Source: Pseudomonas sp. IPO3778
Lineage (GTDB): Bacteria > Pseudomonadota > Gammaproteobacteria > Pseudomonadales > Pseudomonadaceae
DNA: 64,000 bases
NCBI RefSeq assembly: GCF_013386825.1
Contig: NZ_JACARC010000029.1
Coordinates: 62,001 to 126,000 of the forward strand
Reading direction: 5' to 3'
Shown here: positions 45,081 through 55,333 of the stretch, in pieces
Layout of the letters: every line of letters starts with the position of its first letter
How positions within the stretch are numbered: position 1 is the stretch's first letter
Notes under the pieces: model-generated
What the model was told of the DNA's origin: nothing
The model's database searches: none
The model's input: only the letters and a program-made list of their open reading frames with translations
Translations under genes and position numbers: made by a program

Positions 45081-46026
45081 TCAGGCGCTCCACGGTCTTG
45101 GCCCACATCTCATCGACAGGCGCTTGCAGCTTCAATTCGCCGCCATCGGGCAGCGGAACCGTCAGCATGTAGGCGTGCAGGAACAGGCGCTTGCCGCCCA
45201 GGTCGCGAATTTCCTTGGAGAAATCCTCGTCGCCATATTTGGTATCGCCCGCGATGCAGTGCCCCGCATGCAGGGTATGCACCCGAATCTGGTGGGTACG
45301 GCCGGTGACCGGCTTGGCTTCGACCATGGTCGCAAAGTCGCCGAAACGGCGCAGGACCTTGAACAGCGTCAGCGCCTCCTTGCCCTCCTCGTCCACTTCG
45401 ACCATGCGCTCGCCGGAACGCAGGTTGCTCTTCTGCAACGGCGCACGGACGCTCTTGATCGAGGTGGCCCAGTTGCCGCGCACCAGCGCCATGTAGCGCT
45501 TGTCCACGCCATCGCCGCGCAGGGCGGCATGCAGGTGGCGCAACATGCTGCGCTTCTTGGCGATCATCAGCAGGCCCGAGGTGTCACGGTCCAGACGGTG
45601 GACCAGCTCCAGCTCCTTGGCATCCGGGCGCAACTGACGAAAGGCTTCGATCACCCCGTAGTTGAGGCCGCTGCCGCCGTGAACGGCGATGCCGCACGGC
45701 TTGTTGATCACGATCAGCGCCTTGTCTTCGAAGACAATCGACGCTTCAAGGCGCTGCAACAGGCCCTGGGCCAGAGGGACCGGCTCGTCGCGCTCAGGCA
45801 CCCGCACCGGCGGCACACGGACGATGTCGCCCGCCTGCAGCTTGTACTCGGGCTTGATCCGGCCCTTGTTCACGCGCACTTCGCCTTTACGCAAAATGCG
45901 GTAAATCAAGGTCTTGGGCACGCCTTTGAGCCTGGCAAGAAGAAAGTTGTCGATGCGTTGGCCGGCATATTCCGGCGAGACCTCGAGCAGCTGGACGCTG
46001 GGGGTCTGGGGGGCGGTAGTCGTCAT
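45067..46026 (-). CDS. rluC: 23S rRNA pseudouridine synthase RluC
   Basis: A 319-residue synthase for U955, U2504 and U2580 of 23S rRNA (by family). S4 domain near residues 20-80 ([20 protein letters not shown]), catalytic Asp in [17 protein letters not shown], and GRTHQIRVH. It is divergent from rne, sharing a control region; the two starts are about 740 nt apart. Confidence 0.95.
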   Translation of the reverse strand: MTTTAPQTPSVQLLEVSPEYAGQRIDNFLLARLKGVPKTLIYRILRKGEVRVNKGRIKPEYKLQAGDIVRVPPVRVPERDEPVPLAQGLLQRLEASIVFEDKALIVINKPCGIAVHGGSGLNYGVIEAFRQLRPDAKELELVHRLDRDTSGLLMIAKKRSMLRHLHAALRGDGVDKRYMALVRGNWATSIKSVRAPLQKSNLRSGERMVEVDEEGKEALTLFKVLRRFGDFATMVEAKPVTGRTHQIRVHTLHAGHCIAGDTKYGDEDFSKEIRDLGGKRLFLHAYMLTVPLPDGGELKLQAPVDEMWAKTVERLSVAP

Positions 46027-46055
46027 GGCGGCGATGATAACAATTTTTTATGGAA

Positions 46056-46084
46056 TTGAAGCACTTAATCATTGCTGCTATAGT
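46056..46084 (+). promoter_or_regulatory. Promoter of rne
   Basis: TTGAAG (46056-46061), exactly 17 nt, TATAGT (46079-46084). Transcription should begin near 46091, giving an rne leader of about 670 nt. The rluC start is 30 nt to the left on the other strand. Confidence 0.7.
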
Positions 46085-46090
46085 CGCGAA

Positions 46091-46764
46091 CGCCGCCAAA
46101 AGCGGCCTGGACAGAGGACTAGCGGCAAACTGCCGGCCCTGACCATCGCAATTCATCAGGACGCGAGGCCGTCCTACGGGGCTTTCGCCACCCTGGAAGG
46201 CTCGAGATTGTAACAAGCGCAGGTGACATGAGGCCTGAAGCGAGTGCAAAAAGCAGAGTGATTACTCGCCTTTTGCGCCGATATTTACGGCCAGTTCACA
46301 AAGTGCAGTCAGTCTTGAGCCAGACCACGGCGAATGCTTCGGAAACAACGCCTGTTACGAGCTGAGTGAGAGCACAGTCGCCCACACCCGGTCTTGTTTA
46401 GCCATGAGCGTGTTCTCCCCATTGGAGAACACGGTAAATGCCAACCCGCTGCGGATTCTGCGCGCGGCAGCACCCGAATTATCAGGGATACGTGTAGGGT
46501 GGAGATGCACAACCGTCGGACCGTGTAGCACTAGGCTTATATTTAGACGCTTCATCTCGTCCACAGTCGCCGGTTGATTCCTCCTCCTGACTGAGTGCTT
46601 AAGTCACCACAGCAAGCAGGAAGCGTACGTCGCGATATCGCCCATTTTGGCGGGTATTGCTGGACACTGGAGTGGCCAACCACTCTTGACGCACCTGACA
46701 CCGACCGTGAGAAGTCGTGTGTGCCGAACGCCGTTTCCGGCAGCCCGGAAACCGACGGTACAAC
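46091..46764 (+). promoter_or_regulatory. Structured 5' leader of rne (candidate rne-II type)
   Basis: No convincing gene lies in these 670 nt. Predicted hairpins include GCCGC/GCGGC at 46092-46106, a perfect 10-bp stem CGTGTTCTCC/GGAGAACACG at 46409-46433, and GTTTCCGG/CCGGAAAC at 46733-46752, ending 12 nt before the start codon. A conserved element called rne-II is known in the 5' leader of Pseudomonas rne genes and is thought to mediate autoregulation; I place it here by context, not by alignment. Confidence 0.6.
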
Positions 46765-49700
46765 ATGAAAAGAATGCTGATTAACGCAACTCAACCCGAA
46801 GAGTTGCGTGTTGCACTGGTAGACGGCCAACGCCTCTACGACCTGGACATCGAGTCCGGTGCACGCGAGCAAAAGAAGGCCAACATCTATAAAGGCCGGA
46901 TTACTCGTATCGAACCAAGCCTTGAGGCTGCCTTTGTCGATTTCGGCTCCGAGCGCCATGGTTTCCTGCCCCTCAAAGAAATATCCCGCGAATACTTCAA
47001 GAAAGCCCCAGAAGGCCGCGTGAACATCAAGGACGTCCTGAGCGAAGGCCAGGAAGTCATCGTTCAGGTGGAAAAAGAAGAACGTGGCAACAAGGGCGCC
47101 GCCCTGACCACCTTCATCAGCCTGGCTGGCCGCTATCTGGTCCTGATGCCGAACAACCCGCGTGCCGGCGGTATCTCCCGTCGCATCGAAGGCGAAGAGC
47201 GCAACGAACTGCGTGAAGCGCTGAACGGCTTGATCGCTCCGGCCGACATGGGCCTGATCGTGCGCACTGCCGGCCTGGGCCGCAGCAGCGAAGAAATGCA
47301 GTGGGACCTCGACTACCTGCTGCAACTGTGGACCGCTATCAAAGAAGCGTCCCTGGATCGTTCCGCGCCGTTCCTGATCTACCAGGAAAGCAACGTGATC
47401 ATCCGCGCCATCCGCGATTACCTGCGCCAGGACATCGGCGAAGTGCTGATCGACAGCGTTGAAGCCCAGGACGAAGCCCTGACGTTCATCCGCCAGGTGA
47501 TGCCGCAGTACGCCAGCAAGATCAAGCTGTACGAAGACAGCGTTCCGCTGTTCAACCGTTTCCAGATCGAAAGCCAGATCGAGACCGCTTTCCAGCGCGT
47601 CGTCGAACTGCCTTCCGGCGGCTCCATCGTGATCGACCCGACCGAAGCCCTGGTGTCCATCGACATCAACTCGGCGCGCGCCACGAAGGGTAGCGACATC
47701 GAAGAAACCGCCCTGCAGACCAACCTGGAAGCGGCTGAAGAAATCGCCCGCCAGTTGCGCCTGCGTGACATCGGCGGCCTGATCGTGATCGACTTCATTG
47801 ACATGACCCCGGCCAAGAACCAGCGCGCCGTGGAAGAGAAAGTCCGCGAATGCCTGGAAGCTGACCGTGCCCGCGTACAGGTCGGCCGTATCTCGCGCTT
47901 CGGCCTGCTGGAAATGTCCCGTCAGCGCCTGCGTCCATCCCTGGGCGAAAGCAGCGGCATCGTCTGCCCGCGTTGCAACGGCACCGGCATCATCCGTGAC
48001 GTTGAATCGCTGTCTTTGGCGATCCTGCGCCTGATCGAAGAAGAAGCCCTGAAAGACCGCACTGCCGAAGTGCGCGCCCAGGTGCCGATCCCGGTCGCTG
48101 CGTTCCTGCTCAACGAAAAACGCAACTCGATCACCAAGATCGAACTGCGCACCCGTGCCCGCATCGTCATCCTGCCGAACGATCACCTCGAGACGCCGCA
48201 CTTCGAAGTGCAGCGCCTGCGTGATGACAGCCCGGAAGCCCACGTCAATCAGTCCAGCTACGAAATCGCTGCTGCCGCTGCCGAAGTGGAAGAAGTCCAG
48301 CCAGCCGCTGCGACCCGCACCCTGGTTCGCCAGGAAGCCGCCGTCAAGACCGCACCAGCCCGTGCCAACGCACCGGTTCCGGTTGAAGCTGCTGCTCCGG
48401 TTGCAGCGCCTGCTGCCCTGCCTGAGCCAAGCCTGTTCAAGGGCCTGGTGAAGTCGCTGGTCAGCCTGTTCGCCACCAAGGAAGAGCCGGTTGCTCCAGT
48501 TGTGGTCGAGAAGCCTGTGACTGAACGCCCTGCACGCAACGAAGAGCGTCGCAACGGTCGTCAGCAGAGCCGCAATCGCAACGGTCGCCGTGACGAAGAG
48601 CGCAAGCCTCGTGAAGAACGTGCACCGCGCGAAGAACGCGCCCCACGTGAAGAGCGCCAACCGCGCGAAGCCCGTGAAGAAACGCCAACCGTAGCCCGTG
48701 AAGAGCGTGCTCCACGCGAAGAACGTGCACCGCGCGCTCCACGCGCCCCGCGTGAAGACCGCAAGCCACGTGGCGAGCGTGAAGAGCGCGTGCGTGAACT
48801 GCGCGAGCCGTTGGACGCAGCTCCTGCTGTAGCCGCTGCTGCCGTCACCGCTGCCACGGCTGAAGAACGTCCAGTTCGTCAGCCCCGTGAAGAGCGTGCG
48901 CCGCGCGCTCCTCGTGAAGAGCGTCAACCACGTGCCGAGCAGGCCGCGGTTGCCGGTGAAGAAGAAGAGCTGCTGTCGAACGAAGACCAGCAACAGGAAG
49001 ACGGCCAGGACAACGCCGAAGGCGATCGTCCACGCCGCCGCTCCCGTGGCCAGCGTCGTCGCAGCAACCGTCGCGAGCGTCAACGTGATGCCAACGGCAA
49101 TGAAATCGAAGGCTCGGAAGAGACCGGCGAAGCCACTGCCGGCGAACCAACTGGCGCCGAACTGGCTGCCGGCCTGGCCGTTACCGCTGCGGTTGCCAGC
49201 TCGGTCATCAGCGCACCTGCTGAAGCCCAAGCCAACGAGCAAGCTGAAGCCGCCACTGCTGCCATCCAGGAAAACCCGGTTGTAGAGACGCCAGTCGTCG
49301 AAGCGCCCGTGGTTGAAGCGACGACTCCAGTCGAAGCGCCAGCGGTTCCAGAAGTGGAAGTAGCACCGGTTCGCCATACTCGTGAAGTTCGTGAAGTTCG
49401 CGAGCCTCAGCCTGAAGCTGAAGTGGTTGCCGAGCCTGCGGTGGTTGTTGAACAACCGCCAGTGGTTGAAGCCGCTGTTGAAGCACCGGTTGAAGCACCG
49501 GTTGCCGAGCCAACCCCTGAAGTGCGCGAAGTTCGCGAAGAACAGACCGCCTTCCAGTGGACTGCCGAGCCTGCTGTAGTAGTTGAAGCAGTCGAAGCAC
49601 CGGCACCGGCTCCAGTCGTCGAAGAAGCGCCAGCGCCAGTCGCTGAAGTGGTTGTCGCCGCTGAACCGGTCGCCGTTGTTGCCGAGCCTGCGCCAGTGGT

Positions 49701-50031
49701 TGAAGCGCCAGTGGTTGCCGAAGTGGCGGCACCGGTGGTTGAAGCCGCTCCGGCCAGCGCCCTGACCGAAAACGGCCGTGCGCCGAACGACCCACGTGAA
49801 GTGCGTCGTCGCCGCAAGGAAGCTGAAGCGGCCGCCGCTGCTGCCAAAGCCGCTGCAGAGGCTGCTCCGGCAGTCGCTGAAGTGGTCGAAGCAGCCCCTG
49901 CGCCGGTCACCGAAGCCGTGGTTGAGCACACTGCCCCTGTCGTTGACGAGAACCCGCGTTCCGTTGAAGAAGTGGTAGAGCACACCCCAAAAGCCCTGGA
50001 AGAAGAGCACGAGCCTAAACCCCTCGTCTGA
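46765..50031 (+). CDS. rne: Ribonuclease E
   Basis: A 1088-residue endonuclease that starts most mRNA decay and processes rRNA and tRNA. The first 520 residues hold the S1 domain (about 35-120, ending in the [18 protein letters not shown] segment), the DNase I-like catalytic part ([18 protein letters not shown] [15 protein letters not shown] and VIDFIDM), and the zinc link CPRC at 401-404. The remainder is a disordered scaffold with Arg-rich PREERAP repeats and Val/Pro/Glu/Ala repeats, typical of gammaproteobacteria. ATG 46765 lacks a good ribosome site. Confidence 0.97.
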   Translation: MKRMLINATQPEELRVALVDGQRLYDLDIESGAREQKKANIYKGRITRIEPSLEAAFVDFGSERHGFLPLKEISREYFKKAPEGRVNIKDVLSEGQEVIVQVEKEERGNKGAALTTFISLAGRYLVLMPNNPRAGGISRRIEGEERNELREALNGLIAPADMGLIVRTAGLGRSSEEMQWDLDYLLQLWTAIKEASLDRSAPFLIYQESNVIIRAIRDYLRQDIGEVLIDSVEAQDEALTFIRQVMPQYASKIKLYEDSVPLFNRFQIESQIETAFQRVVELPSGGSIVIDPTEALVSIDINSARATKGSDIEETALQTNLEAAEEIARQLRLRDIGGLIVIDFIDMTPAKNQRAVEEKVRECLEADRARVQVGRISRFGLLEMSRQRLRPSLGESSGIVCPRCNGTGIIRDVESLSLAILRLIEEEALKDRTAEVRAQVPIPVAAFLLNEKRNSITKIELRTRARIVILPNDHLETPHFEVQRLRDDSPEAHVNQSSYEIAAAAAEVEEVQPAAATRTLVRQEAAVKTAPARANAPVPVEAAAPVAAPAALPEPSLFKGLVKSLVSLFATKEEPVAPVVVEKPVTERPARNEERRNGRQQSRNRNGRRDEERKPREERAPREERAPREERQPREAREETPTVAREERAPREERAPRAPRAPREDRKPRGEREERVRELREPLDAAPAVAAAAVTAATAEERPVRQPREERAPRAPREERQPRAEQAAVAGEEEELLSNEDQQQEDGQDNAEGDRPRRRSRGQRRRSNRRERQRDANGNEIEGSEETGEATAGEPTGAELAAGLAVTAAVASSVISAPAEAQANEQAEAATAAIQENPVVETPVVEAPVVEATTPVEAPAVPEVEVAPVRHTREVREVREPQPEAEVVAEPAVVVEQPPVVEAAVEAPVEAPVAEPTPEVREVREEQTAFQWTAEPAVVVEAVEAPAPAPVVEEAPAPVAEVVVAAEPVAVVAEPAPVVEAPVVAEVAAPVVEAAPASALTENGRAPNDPREVRRRRKEAEAAAAAAKAAAEAAPAVAEVVEAAPAPVTEAVVEHTAPVVDENPRSVEEVVEHTPKALEEEHEPKPLV

Positions 50032-50045
50032 TTCCATCGGCCACT

Positions 50046-50082
50046 AAAAAGCCCCGCCTGAGTGATCAGGCGGGGCTTTTTT
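50046..50082. terminator. Bidirectional terminator after rne
   Basis: GCCCCGCCTGA-GTGA-TCAGGCGGGGC with five A before and six T after, so it can stop both rne and the convergent mocA transcript. Confidence 0.9.
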
Positions 50083-50093
50083 ATGAGCGCTGG

Positions 50094-50171
50094 GTGACGC
50101 AGAGCGTCACGGGATGCATTCCCACGCAGTGCGTGGGAACGATCATCCCACGCAGAGCATGGGAGCGATCA
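50094..50171. repeat. Compound palindrome of the GTTCCCACGC type
   Basis: GTGACGCAGAGCGTCAC and TTCCCACGCAGTGCGTGGGA with related trailing copies. Similar to 14688-14816. Confidence 0.82.
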
Positions 50172-50175
50172 CCCG

Positions 50176-50763
50176 CTAGCGGTAGTTCAACAAGGCCGGC
50201 ACGTCCACATCCCACACCACACCGGGATCGTCGACGGCCACTTCCTGCACCCACGCCTGGGCAAATAATGGCTTGGCTCCACGGTCTCCGGTCAGCGCCA
50301 TCAAGGCTGGACCGAATGAACGGCCAAATCCCACGGGATGCCCGTACTGGCCTGCGTGCACCGGTACACTGATACCGTCGTCTTCAAGGCCTGCCATCAC
50401 CTGGGCGATGCTCGTCGGCAGGACAAACGGCATATCCCCCAACACCACCAACCAACCGGCAGACGGACCACTGGCCGCCACCGCTGCGGCGATGCTGTCG
50501 CCCATGCCCGGAGAGCGCAACAGCAGCACCTCACAACCGTGAACCGTTGCCAACCGAATCACTTCGGTTCTGTCCGGCGACGTCACCAGCCAACGCCGGG
50601 CAACCGTCGGTGGCAAATTCACCAGGACCTGTTCGATCACCGGCCGTGTGATGCCATCCCGGCCCACGCAGGGCGCCAACAACTTGTCCTGATCCGCACC
50701 CGCCTCAGCCCGAAAACGACTGCCCTGCCCCGCCGCCAGGATAATCGCGGTGATGTCCGTCAA
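50176..50763 (-). CDS. Nucleotidyltransferase of the molybdenum cofactor cytidylyltransferase (MocA) type
   Basis: A 195-residue NTP transferase: IILAAGQGSRFRAEAGADQD and LVVLGDMPFVLP with the metal-binding Asp. MocA adds cytidine to Moco to form the dinucleotide form used by xanthine-dehydrogenase-family enzymes. The start is a TTG overlapping the XdhC-type gene stop by 4 nt (TTGA); both proteins belong to Moco insertion into such enzymes. No large Mo-hydroxylase gene is adjacent. Confidence 0.82.
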   Translation of the reverse strand: MTDITAIILAAGQGSRFRAEAGADQDKLLAPCVGRDGITRPVIEQVLVNLPPTVARRWLVTSPDRTEVIRLATVHGCEVLLLRSPGMGDSIAAAVAASGPSAGWLVVLGDMPFVLPTSIAQVMAGLEDDGISVPVHAGQYGHPVGFGRSFGPALMALTGDRGAKPLFAQAWVQEVAVDDPGVVWDVDVPALLNYR

Positions 50764-51746
50764 CTGACCGCTGCCTGCAATGGTTTTTTCTGCAATAGAT
50801 CAATCCCGTTCTTGATCGCGACAATTTCCGCCATCAGCGACAACGCGATCTCAGCCGGCGTATGGCTGCCGATATGCAGGCCAATCGGTCCATGCAGCCG
50901 CGCAATAGCCTCCGCACTCAGCCCCAGCGCCGCCAGGTTTTCACGGCGTTTCTCGCTGTTAACCCGCGAACCCAGGGCGCCAATGTAGAACGCCTTGGAA
51001 TTGAGGGCTGTCAGCAGCGCCATGTCATCCAGGCGCGGGTCATGGGTAAGCGCAACAATGGCAGTGCGTTCATCGGTCTGGATATTCAGTACGGCCTCAT
51101 CGGGCATGCCCGGCACAAAGCGCCCGTGCTGTTCTTCCCAGCCGTAGACAAACTCCTGGCGCGGGTCGCAGATCAGCACTTCGAAATCCAGCAACCGCGC
51201 CATTTCCGCCACATAGCGTGACAGCTGGCCCGCGCCGATCAGCAGCAGGCGCCAGCGCGGGCCATAAATCGCCCGCAATCGCGTGCCGTCGAAGGTGACC
51301 GTATCGGTCTTGCTCGCGCCGCTCAGCACCACCTCACCGGTGGCCAGGTCCAATTCACGGGCGACAATCTCATGCGCCTCGCAACGCGCCAGCAGCTCAG
51401 CGACCCAGCCTGGATCGCCCACCCGCTCCTCCGTCAGGCGCAGGGTGCCGCCACAGGGCAGGCCAAACCGCGCGGCCTCGTCGCGAGTAACGCCATACGT
51501 CACGAGCTGCACCGGCGGCCCATCATCAGGCAGCCGACCATCCTGCAAACGGGCGATCAAGTCGTCCTCAATGCACCCGCCCGACACCGAGCCAATCACG
51601 ACCCCATCGTCACGCAACGCCAGCATGGCCCCCGGTGGGCGCGGCGCGCTGCCCCAGGTCTGGACCACGCTGTACAGCACCACCCGCTGCCCGGCGCGGC
51701 GCCATTCCAGCACGCTACGCAATACATTCAGATCGACACTGTCCAT
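50760..51746 (-). CDS. XdhC/CoxI family Moco maturation protein
   Basis: A 328-residue protein that binds Moco and delivers it, with sulfur added, to xanthine-dehydrogenase-like enzymes. N-terminal XdhC_CoxI domain (VVQTWGSAPRPPGAMLALRD, GSVSGGCIEDDL) and C-terminal Rossmann-like domain (LLLIGAGQLSRYVAEMARLL, ALTHDPRLDDMALLTAL, GALGSRVNSEKRRENLA). ATG at 51746 chosen with GGAGG upstream; the frame extends seven codons to a TTG. Confidence 0.87.
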   Translation of the reverse strand: MDSVDLNVLRSVLEWRRAGQRVVLYSVVQTWGSAPRPPGAMLALRDDGVVIGSVSGGCIEDDLIARLQDGRLPDDGPPVQLVTYGVTRDEAARFGLPCGGTLRLTEERVGDPGWVAELLARCEAHEIVARELDLATGEVVLSGASKTDTVTFDGTRLRAIYGPRWRLLLIGAGQLSRYVAEMARLLDFEVLICDPRQEFVYGWEEQHGRFVPGMPDEAVLNIQTDERTAIVALTHDPRLDDMALLTALNSKAFYIGALGSRVNSEKRRENLAALGLSAEAIARLHGPIGLHIGSHTPAEIALSLMAEIVAIKNGIDLLQKKPLQAAVS

Positions 51747-51800
51747 CAGGCGTTCGCCTCCTGCCAATCTTCCGTGAGCTGATAAAAATATTGATAGTCA

Positions 51801-51816
51801 GCTAAGTTAACTCAGC
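51801..51816. promoter_or_regulatory. Near-palindrome upstream of xdhC
   Basis: GCTAAGTTAACTCAGC, symmetrical about GTTAAC except for one base pair; located between the murB terminator and the xdhC start. Possibly an operator; unidentified. Confidence 0.4.
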
Positions 51817-51822
51817 GGACAT

Positions 51823-51846
51823 AAAAAAGCCCTGCAATGCAGGGCT
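51823..51846 (-). terminator. Terminator of the envelope operon after murB
   Basis: AGCCCTGC-AAT-GCAGGGCT with six A before it, i.e. T6 on the minus strand. It follows the murB stop by 25 nt. Confidence 0.85.
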
Positions 51847-51871
51847 TGGTGCGTCAAAAAACAAGCTTAGT

Positions 51872-52891
51872 TCAATAGCGATTGGGCTCCATTTCCAGCA
51901 CAACCTGGAAACGCTTTTCGATGTCCTGCTGGATACGTAGCGCGAGGCCAGCAATGTCCTGGCCAGTGGCCGCTCCGTAGTTCACCAGCACCAGTGCCTG
52001 CAAGCGATGCACACCCGCGTCACCGTCGCGGAAACCCTTCCAGCCAGCCTTGTCGATCAGCCAGCCGGCGGCCAGTTTCATCTGCCCGTCGGCCTGGGGG
52101 TAAGCCACCAGGTCCGGATATTGAAGCTGCAACTCGGCAGCCAGCGCCTGGGGCACCAGCGGGTTCTTGAAGAAGCTGCCAGCATTGCCGAGCACTGCCG
52201 GGTCCGGGAGTTTCTCGCTTCGAATACTGCAAATCGCGCGGCTGACGTCGCTGGGGGTGGCCTGCGTAATGCCTTGCTCGGTCAGGCGCTGCTGCACCGG
52301 CCCGTACTCCAGCTTCAGGTGCACCGCGCGGCTCAAGGCAAAACGCACCCGCAGAATCAGCCAGCGCTCGACTTCGTGCTTGAACAGGCTGTCGCGGTAG
52401 GCAAAGTTACACTCGGCCAAGCTGAAATCCCGCAGCTCGCCGGTCTGGCGGTCGAGGGCGGTCAGGCCGGCGAACACGTCCTTGATCTCCACTCCGTAGG
52501 CGCCGATGTTCTGCATCGGTGCGGCTCCGACCGTGCCCGGAATCAGGCTGAGGTTTTCCAGGCCGGAAAAACCCTGGGCCAACGTCCACAGTACAAAGGG
52601 ATGCCAGGCTTCTCCGGCTTCGGCTTCCACCACCACGTGCACGCCATCGTCGTGCACTACCCGAATACCTTGGCTGGCCATGCGCAGCACCAGCGCGTCG
52701 ATGTCCTGGGTCAGCAGCAAATTGCTGCCGCCGCCAATCACCAGCAACGGCAACTGCTGCCCGGCGGCGTAGGCCAGGGCTTCACGCACGTCGGCGTCGC
52801 TGTGGGCCTCGGCAAATAGCCGGGCACGCACGTCGATGCCAAAGCTGTTGAACGGCTTGAGGGAAACCTGTGGGTGTACCTGCAACGTCAT
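51872..52891 (-). CDS. murB: UDP-N-acetylenolpyruvoylglucosamine reductase
   Basis: A 339-residue FAD enzyme of peptidoglycan precursor synthesis (type I MurB). FAD-binding VIGGGSNLLLTQDID, GTVGAAPMQNIGAYGVEI, FAYRDSLFKHE and the catalytic NAGSFFKNPLVP Ser are present. Its ATG overlaps the tyrosine phosphatase stop by 4 nt. Last gene before the terminator at 51823. Confidence 0.95.
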   Translation of the reverse strand: MTLQVHPQVSLKPFNSFGIDVRARLFAEAHSDADVREALAYAAGQQLPLLVIGGGSNLLLTQDIDALVLRMASQGIRVVHDDGVHVVVEAEAGEAWHPFVLWTLAQGFSGLENLSLIPGTVGAAPMQNIGAYGVEIKDVFAGLTALDRQTGELRDFSLAECNFAYRDSLFKHEVERWLILRVRFALSRAVHLKLEYGPVQQRLTEQGITQATPSDVSRAICSIRSEKLPDPAVLGNAGSFFKNPLVPQALAAELQLQYPDLVAYPQADGQMKLAAGWLIDKAGWKGFRDGDAGVHRLQALVLVNYGAATGQDIAGLALRIQQDIEKRFQVVLEMEPNRY

Positions 52892-53352
52892 AACCGGCCC
52901 TTCAATTCAATCACCAACAGGTCACAGGCGCGCTCGATCAGGTCGAGGACGGTTTCAAAACCCTGGTCGCCTTCGTAGTACGGGTCTGGCACTTCATCCA
53001 CCACCGAGTCGTAACGGCGCAGGAACAGGTCCAGGTCCGCCTTGCCCTGGGCCGGCTGCATGGCCTTGAGGTTGCGCAGGTTGCTCTGGTCCATAGCCAG
53101 GATCAGGTCGTAGCGGGAAAAGTCGGCACGCGACACCTGCTGCGCACGCTGGGCCGACAAGTCGTAGCCACGTTGCAGCGCTGCTCGCTGGCTGCGCTTG
53201 TCCGGTGGATTGCCGACGTGCCATTCACCGGTGCCGGCGGAAGCCACTTCCACCCGATCGGCCAGGCCGGCTTCACGCAGTTTGTGGCGCAACACGCCTT
53301 CTGCCGTGGGTGAACGGCAGATATTGCCCAGGCAGACGAACAGAACCTGCAT
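52888..53352 (-). CDS. Low molecular weight protein-tyrosine phosphatase
   Basis: A 154-residue LMW-PTP: catalytic loop CLGNICRSP near the N-terminus and the general-acid Asp in VPDPYYEGDQGF. Bacterial members regulate exopolysaccharide tyrosine kinases or act broadly; no kinase is here. It is inserted between kdsB (one-base overlap, TGATG) and murB (4-nt overlap) in the envelope operon, an arrangement conserved in Pseudomonas. Confidence 0.92.
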   Translation of the reverse strand: MQVLFVCLGNICRSPTAEGVLRHKLREAGLADRVEVASAGTGEWHVGNPPDKRSQRAALQRGYDLSAQRAQQVSRADFSRYDLILAMDQSNLRNLKAMQPAQGKADLDLFLRRYDSVVDEVPDPYYEGDQGFETVLDLIERACDLLVIELKGRL

Positions 53353-54116
53353 CAGGCCCCCAGCAGGCGACGGACGCGTTCGAGGTCTTCCGGGGTGTCG
53401 ACACCGGCCGGCGGCGCTTCCAGGGCATCGCCCACGTGAATGCGTACGCCGTGCCACAGGGCACGCAGTTGCTCCAGGGATTCGGTGTTTTCCAGCCAGC
53501 ACGGGCCCCAACTGACGAAGTCATGCAGGAAGCCGGCGCGGTAGGCGTAGATGCCGATGTGGCGGCGGTAAGGCACGCCCGCCGGCAGCACGTCAGGCTG
53601 TTTGGCGAACGCGTCCCGCGCCCACGGCAAGATGGAGCGGCTGAAAGTCAGCGCCAGACCATTGATGTCGCTGACCACTTTCACCACGTTGGGGTTGAAC
53701 AGGGTCTGGATGTCTTCGATCGGCTCGGCCAGGGTCGCCATGCGGGCTTCGCCATGGGCAGCCAGGTTGGCCGCCACCTGATCGATCACGCTGGGCGGGA
53801 TCAGCGGCTCGTCGCCTTGCACGTTGACCACGATGGCGTCCGCCGCCAGCCCCAACTTAGAGGCCACTTCGGCCAGGCGATCGGTGCCGGAATTGTGATC
53901 TTCGCGGGTCAGCACCGCTTCGGCGCCAAAGCGTTTGCAGGCCTCAATGATGCGCGGATCATCGGTGGCCACCACCACACGTTCGGCGCTGCTTTTGCAG
54001 GCCTGTTCCCACACCAGCTGGATCATCGGCTTGTCGCCGATCAGCTGCAGCGGTTTACCGGGCAGGCGAGTGGAGGCGTAACGGGACGGGATGACAACGG
54101 TGAAGGCGGTGGTCAT
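53352..54116 (-). CDS. kdsB: CMP-Kdo synthetase
   Basis: A 254-residue 3-deoxy-manno-octulosonate cytidylyltransferase activating Kdo for [19 protein letters not shown] and [13 protein letters not shown] are motifs; [10 protein letters not shown] is also typical. ATG overlaps the ycaR stop by 4 nt. Confidence 0.96.
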   Translation of the reverse strand: MTTAFTVVIPSRYASTRLPGKPLQLIGDKPMIQLVWEQACKSSAERVVVATDDPRIIEACKRFGAEAVLTREDHNSGTDRLAEVASKLGLAADAIVVNVQGDEPLIPPSVIDQVAANLAAHGEARMATLAEPIEDIQTLFNPNVVKVVSDINGLALTFSRSILPWARDAFAKQPDVLPAGVPYRRHIGIYAYRAGFLHDFVSWGPCWLENTESLEQLRALWHGVRIHVGDALEAPPAGVDTPEDLERVRRLLGA

Positions 54117-54298
54117 TTATCCAGGCGCTCGTCGGTGGTCAGGGTGCGGGCTTCGCTTTCGAGCATTACCGGAATGCCATCACGGATCGGGTACGCCAGG
54201 CCGGCGCCCTTGCTGATCAGCTCGGTTTTGTCGGCGCTGAGCTTGAGCGGGCCTTTGCAGATCGGGCAAGCGAGGATATCGAGCAGTTTGGTGTCCAT
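54113..54298 (-). CDS. ycaR: Trm112-like zinc-ribbon protein YcaR
   Basis: A 61-residue protein: [20 protein letters not shown], with one Cys-X2-Cys pair, then [15 protein letters not shown]0434/Trm112-like family, small and of uncertain role, conserved between lpxK and kdsB. Confidence 0.92.
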   Translation of the reverse strand: MDTKLLDILACPICKGPLKLSADKTELISKGAGLAYPIRDGIPVMLESEARTLTTDERLDK

Positions 54299-54322
54299 GA
54301 GTATGTCCTGGAGAGCAGCGTT

Positions 54323-55333
54323 TTAAGGCAAAAGGCGGGCGGGCAGCAAGCGCATCAACTGCGTGTCGAACCAGGCAACAAACGCCGGTGACGGTGCAGC
54401 GTCCACCGCAAGGTACCACCAGTCGGGCCTGGCAAAGGCGCGGCACTTCACCGCGTCTTTTTCGGTCATGACCAACGGCAGTGCCGGTGTGAAATTCAAG
54501 ACCTCGGCGCTGTAGGGCGCATGGTCGGCAAAAGCATGGGGTATTGGGCGCCAGTGTAGCGTTTCAAGGGTGTTGAAGAAACGTTGCGGGTTGCCGATAC
54601 CGGCCACCGCATGTACCTGTTGCCCCACCGGGAAATGGTCGACGGGTTTGCGCTCGCCGGTGTGCAGGTTGACCAGCGCGGTGGGCAACAGACGGAAGGC
54701 AAAGCCGTCGTCACGGTCTGCACCGGCGCCGTTATAGAGCAGCGCATCGACGCTTTGCAAACGCTCGATCGGCTCACGCAACGGCCCCGCCGGCAGGCAG
54801 CGGCGGTTACCGAGCCCACGGGCGGCATCGATCAGCACCAGTTCCAGGTCACGGGCCAGGCGATAATGTTGCAAGCCGTCGTCGGAGAGGATCAGGTCCA
54901 GGGTTTCGCTGGCCAGCAGCGCTTTTACGGCGCGGCTGCGATCCGGGTCGATCATCAGCGGTACGCCGCTGCGCTGCACGATCAGCAAGGGCTCATCCCC
55001 CGCCACCGATGCGCTGTGATCGGCCTCTACTCGCCATGGAAACTGTGGCGGTTTGGCGCCATAACCCCGGCTGACCACACCGACGCGCAAACCGCTGCGT
55101 TGGCAATGGTCGATCAGCCACAGAATCAAAGGCGTCTTGCCCGTACCGCCGACGGTGATATTGCCGACCACCACAACCGGCACCGGCGACTGATAGATCT
55201 CGCCCTCTCCCGCCAGGAACCGCGCACGTTTGCGCTGCACCACCCGGCGATAGAGGGATTCCAGCGGCTGCAGCAACGCCAGCGCCGGATGGCCTTCGTA
55301 CCAGGCCTTGAGCAAACGATCAGTCATGGCCAT
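54323..55333 (-). CDS. lpxK: Tetraacyldisaccharide 4'-kinase
   Basis: A 336-residue membrane-associated kinase making lipid IV-A. P-loop [12 protein letters not shown], the Walker B-like [13 protein letters not shown] and [11 protein letters not shown]. Its start shares one base with the exbD stop (TGATG); an ATG two codons on is an alternative. Followed 24 nt later by ycaR. Confidence 0.95.
   Translation of the reverse strand: MAMTDRLLKAWYEGHPALALLQPLESLYRRVVQRKRARFLAGEGEIYQSPVPVVVVGNITVGGTGKTPLILWLIDHCQRSGLRVGVVSRGYGAKPPQFPWRVEADHSASVAGDEPLLIVQRSGVPLMIDPDRSRAVKALLASETLDLILSDDGLQHYRLARDLELVLIDAARGLGNRRCLPAGPLREPIERLQSVDALLYNGAGADRDDGFAFRLLPTALVNLHTGERKPVDHFPVGQQVHAVAGIGNPQRFFNTLETLHWRPIPHAFADHAPYSAEVLNFTPALPLVMTEKDAVKCRAFARPDWWYLAVDAAPSPAFVAWFDTQLMRLLPARLLP

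Noticed and set aside
46552..50037. A 1161-codon open frame on the minus strand opposite rne
   Set aside because: It mirrors the whole rne gene and is a by-product of G+C-rich codons and repeats; composition (Phe, Gly, Arg, Thr rich) is not protein-like and no ribosome site or homology is seen.
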